This document shows, one piece after another, positions 59,435-64,000 of a stretch of DNA of 64,000 nt. The position numbers were made by a program, and so were the translations under genes. The DNA is from Anthopleura xanthogrammica (Eukaryota > Cnidaria > Anthozoa > Actiniaria > Actiniidae): the NCBI GenBank assembly GCA_964019055.1, contig OZ025224.1, positions 749,501 to 813,500 on the forward strand. The letters run 5' to 3'. The stretch's first letter is position 1, and each line of letters begins with the position of its first letter. The notes beneath the pieces were generated by a model. That model was not told the origin of the DNA, did no database searches, and saw nothing but the letters and a program-made list of their open reading frames with translations.

Positions 59435-62294
59435 GATGTGGACAACAGCTGCCATTTTATTAGTCTTGCTTGCTGCATTTCCACGAGGAAATGATGGATG
59501 GAAAAGAAAAATGATAGGTGAGAAAAAATCTTTTCATAAATTTAATTTGCTGGACCGAAAAGAATGACTCCCGGCCAGCCGAGGATGGGTTTGTAGTTTT
59601 CCGAGTTTTTTATCTTATAGATTTTCATTCGAGACCTGCTTACCAAATGTTGCAGTTATTTTATATTTTAGAAACTTAACTAATACTTATCCCACTTTTT
59701 ATTCATGTACTTTTTATCTACATAAAACACCACCATACTTAACTCCTACCAAACGGTTTGTTTAATATATTTCGCTGGTTTTTTAAGAAAAAAAATTCAC
59801 AAAACTCACTGAAAACTTCAGTTACTTTAATATGCCCTTTTGAGCGGCGTTTCTTTCTCATACACTCAGTACTTAACTTATGAACAGAAAATATAAAGCA
59901 TTGTCAAAGTTAACAAATTAGGCTTGCTAACGTTAGGCTATAGTAAAGTGTGTGCTTTTAAAGGTTTTATTCTTAAAGACCACTTTCTTCTAAATTTAAC
60001 TAAATTCCATTAATCTAAAAATGATTAAAAAAATTTCCTCAAAAACAATTATGCTCTTAATTTGTAAAAATCTTAATTGATGCCTGTTTAGGTCTTGTAG
60101 TAAAAGGTACCTAATGTTGAAAAAAAACCATATTTCTGATCGAAGACTAATGAGAAATTAGAGTATTGGAGCCTTTGACCTAAATTCTATTGAGCAACAG
60201 GGCGTAGACAGGATTTTGCATACATGCATATTTATCGGTGAAATTTGAGATTAATGCTTGCTATATCTCAGTTTATGTTATTATCGCGGATATCTTTAAG
60301 ATAACTTTAGCTGTGCTGGTAGGCCCAATGGTGACTACCCTGATCCAAAAATCTGCGAGGGATACATTTCTTGTTCCAATGGCTACACTTTTCGAAAAAA
60401 AACCTTTTGGCAATTAAGATATTACTGTAGAAAGATGCATTATTGATGAATATACATATCAAAGTGTAAGGCCGAAAGAAAGAAAGGAAATAAAAAGAGC
60501 CAAATTAAGGAAAAAAGCATAGTTAGAAAGAAAAAAACGAAGAAAGAAAGAAAAAAAGAAAAAAAGAAGAAAGAAAGAAACTGAGAAATGCAAAGACATA
60601 CTCAATTAATTTATTCAAAGTTATATATAGAAGTTATGTTGCAATAGTTTGGATTCATCATGACTCGCATATGATATGTGCTAATGAGTTCCTGCTCTAA
60701 GGATGCTCTAAGGATGCAAGAACGGCTTCAATCATGCTCTTAAGATTTTTTTTTCAGACCTTTTCCCCAACTGCGGAAACAGGTTTCAACATAATAACGT
60801 CTTCCAAAATGACCAAAAACGTATCGTTGGTGGGAAGACAAGTGTTCAAGGTTCCTGGCCCTGGCAGGTGGCGCTTGTGATCAAAGGAGCACAAGAGTGT
60901 GGGGGCTCGCTCATCAACCCGGAATGGGTTGCCACCGCTGCACACTGCTTTCATGGTAAGTGTCTACTGCTCATGACTCAGATTGCAGTATGTTAAATAG
61001 AAATAACGAAATAGAGCTATTGTTTGTTAAATGGCTGCTGACTGACCGAATGACAGGGTGACCGACCGACCGACTGACCGACCGACTGACTGGCTGACCG
61101 ACCGACCGAGTGGCTGACCGACCGACTGACTGACCGACCGACTGACTGGCTGACCGACTGGCTTACTTACCGACTGACTGACCGACCGACCGACCGACTG
61201 ACCGACCGACTGGCTGGCTGACTAGTACGTACGGATAGGCTGACTGAACTGACAATACTGACTGACTGACTTCCTAACTGCCGACTGATCTCTTCAACAG
61301 CAAATAGGACTGAGAAATACACGAAGGCCAAGGAGTGGACGGTCATTCTAGGTGAACACAAACTACTGGAGAAAGAAACGTTCGAGCAGTCAAGAAAAGT
61401 AGAAAAACTCATTATCCATCCAGACTACGAGCTACTTTACTTCGTAGGGATCCTCGATGTACCACCGGATTATGATATAGGTAACGGATATTTCATTCAT
61501 TCTTTCCTTCATTCGCCCAGTCATTTGTTGATTTACTCACTCGTTCAGGAATCTTCGATGTACCACCTGAGATTATGATTCACTTGTTGATTTACTCATT
61601 CGTTCATTCTTTCCATCCTTTAATCATTCACTCAGCCATTCAAATGTTCGTCACTTTCAATCCATTCGATATAGTTAATTGATTTTTTCCATGTCAAAAT
61701 GTTTTTCAGTAAACATTATTTATATTGCCATACGTGAGCCGAAGTAGATTTTCAATTTTTGTTTTTATGTCCACTCCTTCTTCCACGATCGTCAAGTAAT
61801 CCCAGCAATGGCTTCTTAAAAATGCTTTGTATTTTTATATTTTAGCACTCCTAAAGCTTGATAGACCGGCCAAGATTGACCAGTTTGTCTACCCGATATG
61901 CCTTCTCCATCCGGGAATTAGTTTTCCCGCGGGTAAAGAGTGCTTTGTGACCGGATGGGGTCACACCCGGTACAACGGGACTAAACCCGAAGCCCTAAAC
62001 GAAGCCAAGGTCCAGCTCGTGTCTCCCGAGAAATGCAACAAGAACGCGTCTTACGCGGGAAAGATTCACGGACGCGCTTTGTGCGCGGGATTCGAGAAGG
62101 GTGGGGTCGATTCATGCCAGTATGATAGTGGAGGACCGCTGTCATGTCAATACCGTGGGCGCTATTACCTTACAGGGATCGTGTCTTGGGGACATGAGTG
62201 CGCCAGGCCTCTTAAGTACGGGGTGTACGCTGACATGAGAGTCATGACACCTTGGGTCTTGCAGATCATTAAGGGAAATACAATCATAACGTAA
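59435..62294 (+). CDS. Secreted trypsin-like serine protease (chymotrypsin fold, S1A)
   Basis: Four coding exons: 59435-59516, 60758-60955, 61301-61480, 61846-62294. Total 909 nt, 302 aa, all introns phase 1. The start at 59435 gives a signal peptide ([20 protein letters not shown]); the upstream in-frame ATG at 59367 is less likely. The short pro-region has an unpaired Cys (FPNCGN) that can link to the catalytic domain, then the activation site KR|IVGG. The triad is visible: His in VATAAHC, Asp in DYDIALLKL, Ser in [10 protein letters not shown]. Asp at position 189 (VDSC) and Gly at 226 (YGVY) predict cleavage after Lys/Arg. Position 193, normally Gly in the oxyanion loop, is Tyr. Polyadenylation signal AATAAA at 62380-62385. 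Confidence 0.93.
59517..60757. other. First intron of the serine protease gene
   Basis: 1.24 kb, AT-rich, with a GAAA-rich purine stretch at about 60470-60590. No gene or recognised element. Confidence 0.5.
61030..61275. repeat. (CGACTGAC)-type tandem array in a protease intron
   Basis: Irregular tetranucleotide and octanucleotide array of GACC, GACT and GGCTGACC units between protease exons 2 and 3. Confidence 0.85.
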
Positions 62295-62784
62295 TCCTCT
62301 ATGTAGACAGATTTGACCTCTATCTAAGATAAACTCGGACATATCCAGATCTGTATTGTACTAAATATAATGAAGGGAAAATAAACTCAAAGTATGAATC
62401 GCCCTTTGTCTTGTCCTTAAAAATCGTTTACAAGAACCAAAAATATCGTACCATTCCTTTCAGTTTATTCCTTGATTGACGTCATTGACTGGAAGAAACT
62501 ATCCAATTAAAATTAAGCAATATGAATAAATTAAAAGGCGTAGTCTGTCTTTAACAGGTTCATCAGAAACGATTGTCTGCAGGAGATTCATGAGGGAAAA
62601 ATCGCTTTAACCATGTTCAAAACTAAAATTATGACAATATTTAGCTCGAATTCTAGAAGAGATTGCAGAAGAATGCGTATAAAAAGAGTTTTTTTTCAAG
62701 TATATTACCTACAAATATCTAAAATAATAACATGTTATATTTCTGTTTTTATGTTGTTAGTGCAGAGTCAGCAGGGTGCAAAAC

Positions 62785-62980
62785 AGAAGTATTTTCGCCA
62801 ACCGGAAGTCCTATATTAGCAATACTTCCAGTTAGTGTCTACCGAAGTATGGACTGTACGCGAGTTCGATTTTATGTTCAAGGATAGAGTTTGACAAAAC
62901 GGAAGTATTCTCGTCAACAGGAAGGCCTCATAATACTTCCGGTACCTGTTAACCGGAAGTCCGAACTGTACACGGCCTTG
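62785..62980. repeat. Two diverged copies of a ~110 bp CCGGAAGT-rich unit
   Basis: Each copy contains AACRGAAGTATTYTCGYCAA, a CCGGAAGT/AGGAAGGCCT block, AATACTTCC and a GGACTGTACRCG-type end. The repeated ACTTCCGG/CCGGAAGT gives inverted symmetry. Confidence 0.7.
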
Positions 62981-63550
62981 TGTTTTTTATGACGATGCTT
63001 TTGAACATTCTTTTCGTTGAAATTCATTAGTTGATGAAGTTTTAATGAGAGAGAAGACATCTGTTAGACCTTTTTCTCGACTCTTATTATCAATTTTTAC
63101 ATATTGGAAAACTAATGTATATATATATATATACGTATATTTCTATATAATTAATTCATGCCTCGAGCGTGACTCATACCGAGGCCACCACAACCATTAA
63201 ATGACCGCTATCAGCTGCGCTGTCTAGGAGATCTGGGGATACTCGTGCCAGGTGCTCTTGAGCGAAATCACACGGTGGGAAAATGTGCAGAACATAGCTT
63301 GGCTGAAAGGAAAAGAAGAATTATTAGACAAGAACAGGACACATAAACTACAACCCTGGATATCATATCACGTGGTAATGTAACGAGAATATGGGGAAAA
63401 GCAGTTGCGCTTTCACCTCGAGCACTGAATTCAATATCGTATCCTTTCCTCTGGTTGAGGAAATTCATGTTCTTGTCATGAGTTAATAGACCCCTTGCAA
63501 CACTTCGGAATGCTGCTCAATTTGGAGGATATACGATAAGTTTCAAATTC

Positions 63551-63722
63551 TCAGGAGCTTGAAATTCTTTTGTTTTGTAATCCAAATTCAGCCAGCCAGC
63601 TTGCTACATCAGGAGAAAAGGGTGAATAAGATCTTGGAGCCCTATCATTCTTACTGCGCATCTCTGCCCATCTCTGGCGACTCTTAAACTCAGGAAGCCC
63701 AACATAACCCATCTCAATCTTA
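63551..63722 (-). other. Possible coding exon of an unidentified minus-strand gene
   Basis: Behind an acceptor-like tattag at 63723 the minus strand reads 56 codons with protein-like composition (MGYVGLPEFKSRQRWAEMRS; SPFSPDVASWLAEFGL) and then a stop. Further upstream, 63730-63855 and 63873-63950 hold other short open stretches (LLNIAFWRERYRLF; VRPEVSELHLMIEEDL), but no set of phases joins all three, and 63719-63765 and 63925-63965 are inverted repeats of each other. It could be the 3' end of a gene lying mostly outside the window, or a foldback repeat. Confidence 0.2.
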
Positions 63723-64000
63723 CTAATAAAACAGTAGGAAACTTAAGCAACTCGAAATCTAGAACGGGAACGCCGTATCTGAACAAGAAAAGACGATATC
63801 GTTCTCGCCAGAATGCAATATTCAGCAATTGCACGTCGTTCACGTCTTGAGATCAACAAGTAACACCTATTTCCAGATCTTCCTCTATCATTAAATGTAG
63901 TTCTGAAACCTCAGGTCTCACGTCCCCGATTTCGAGCTGCTTAAGTTCCCTAGTAATAATGATAAAGCAAAGACTGAAAGACGAACCTGTGCACTGCCTG

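Overview
This is a 64 kb eukaryotic window, AT-rich and intron-rich. The gene content (single dishevelled, NEURL4, MLF, multi-FN2 secreted proteins, chymotrypsin-fold protease) and the dense load of short inverted-repeat elements suggest an early-branching metazoan, most likely an anthozoan cnidarian (sea anemone or coral). That assignment is inferred from gene content, not from a database match.

Layout. (1) 1-4572 (+): 3' end of a NEURL4-type gene (last NHR domain plus the conserved C-terminal region), cut by the window start. (2) 6574-23921 (-): complete dishevelled in 17 coding exons (684 aa, DIX-PDZ-DEP), tail-to-tail with NEURL4. (3) 25109-31310 (-): 12-exon coiled-coil gene of 667 aa, possibly related to the synaptonemal-complex protein SIX6OS1. 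(4) 32184-42662: three dispersed paralogues (two -, one +) of a small alpha-helical protein family I do not recognise. Each has a single coding exon preceded by a 5'UTR intron. (5) 43693-48528 (-): complete 7-exon myeloid leukemia factor gene. (6) 51015-57297 (+): two tandem secreted proteins, each a signal peptide plus four fibronectin type II domains. Their last exons and 3' flanks are nearly identical. (7) 59435-62294 (+): secreted trypsin-like serine protease with an unusual Tyr at chymotrypsin position 193. (8) 62295-64000: no convincing gene; one weak coding-like segment on the minus strand.

All exon models were built by hand from splice consensus and phase. Every complete multi-exon model keeps phase at each junction and gives a total CDS length divisible by three, which is strong internal support.

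The non-coding space is full of repeats: at least six kinds of short inverted-repeat (MITE-like) element, one of which occurs three times around the helical-paralogue and MLF region; a tRNA-derived SINE family with six fairly complete copies and several fragments, some with a tandemly repeated tail module; a roughly 0.65-0.73 kb inverted duplication flanking the first FN2 gene and carrying the TATA box of the second; and long microsatellites (ATG, TTCC/TTTC, ATTC). The NEURL4-dishevelled neighbourhood is notable because DVL2 and NEURL4 also lie close together on human 17p13.1.
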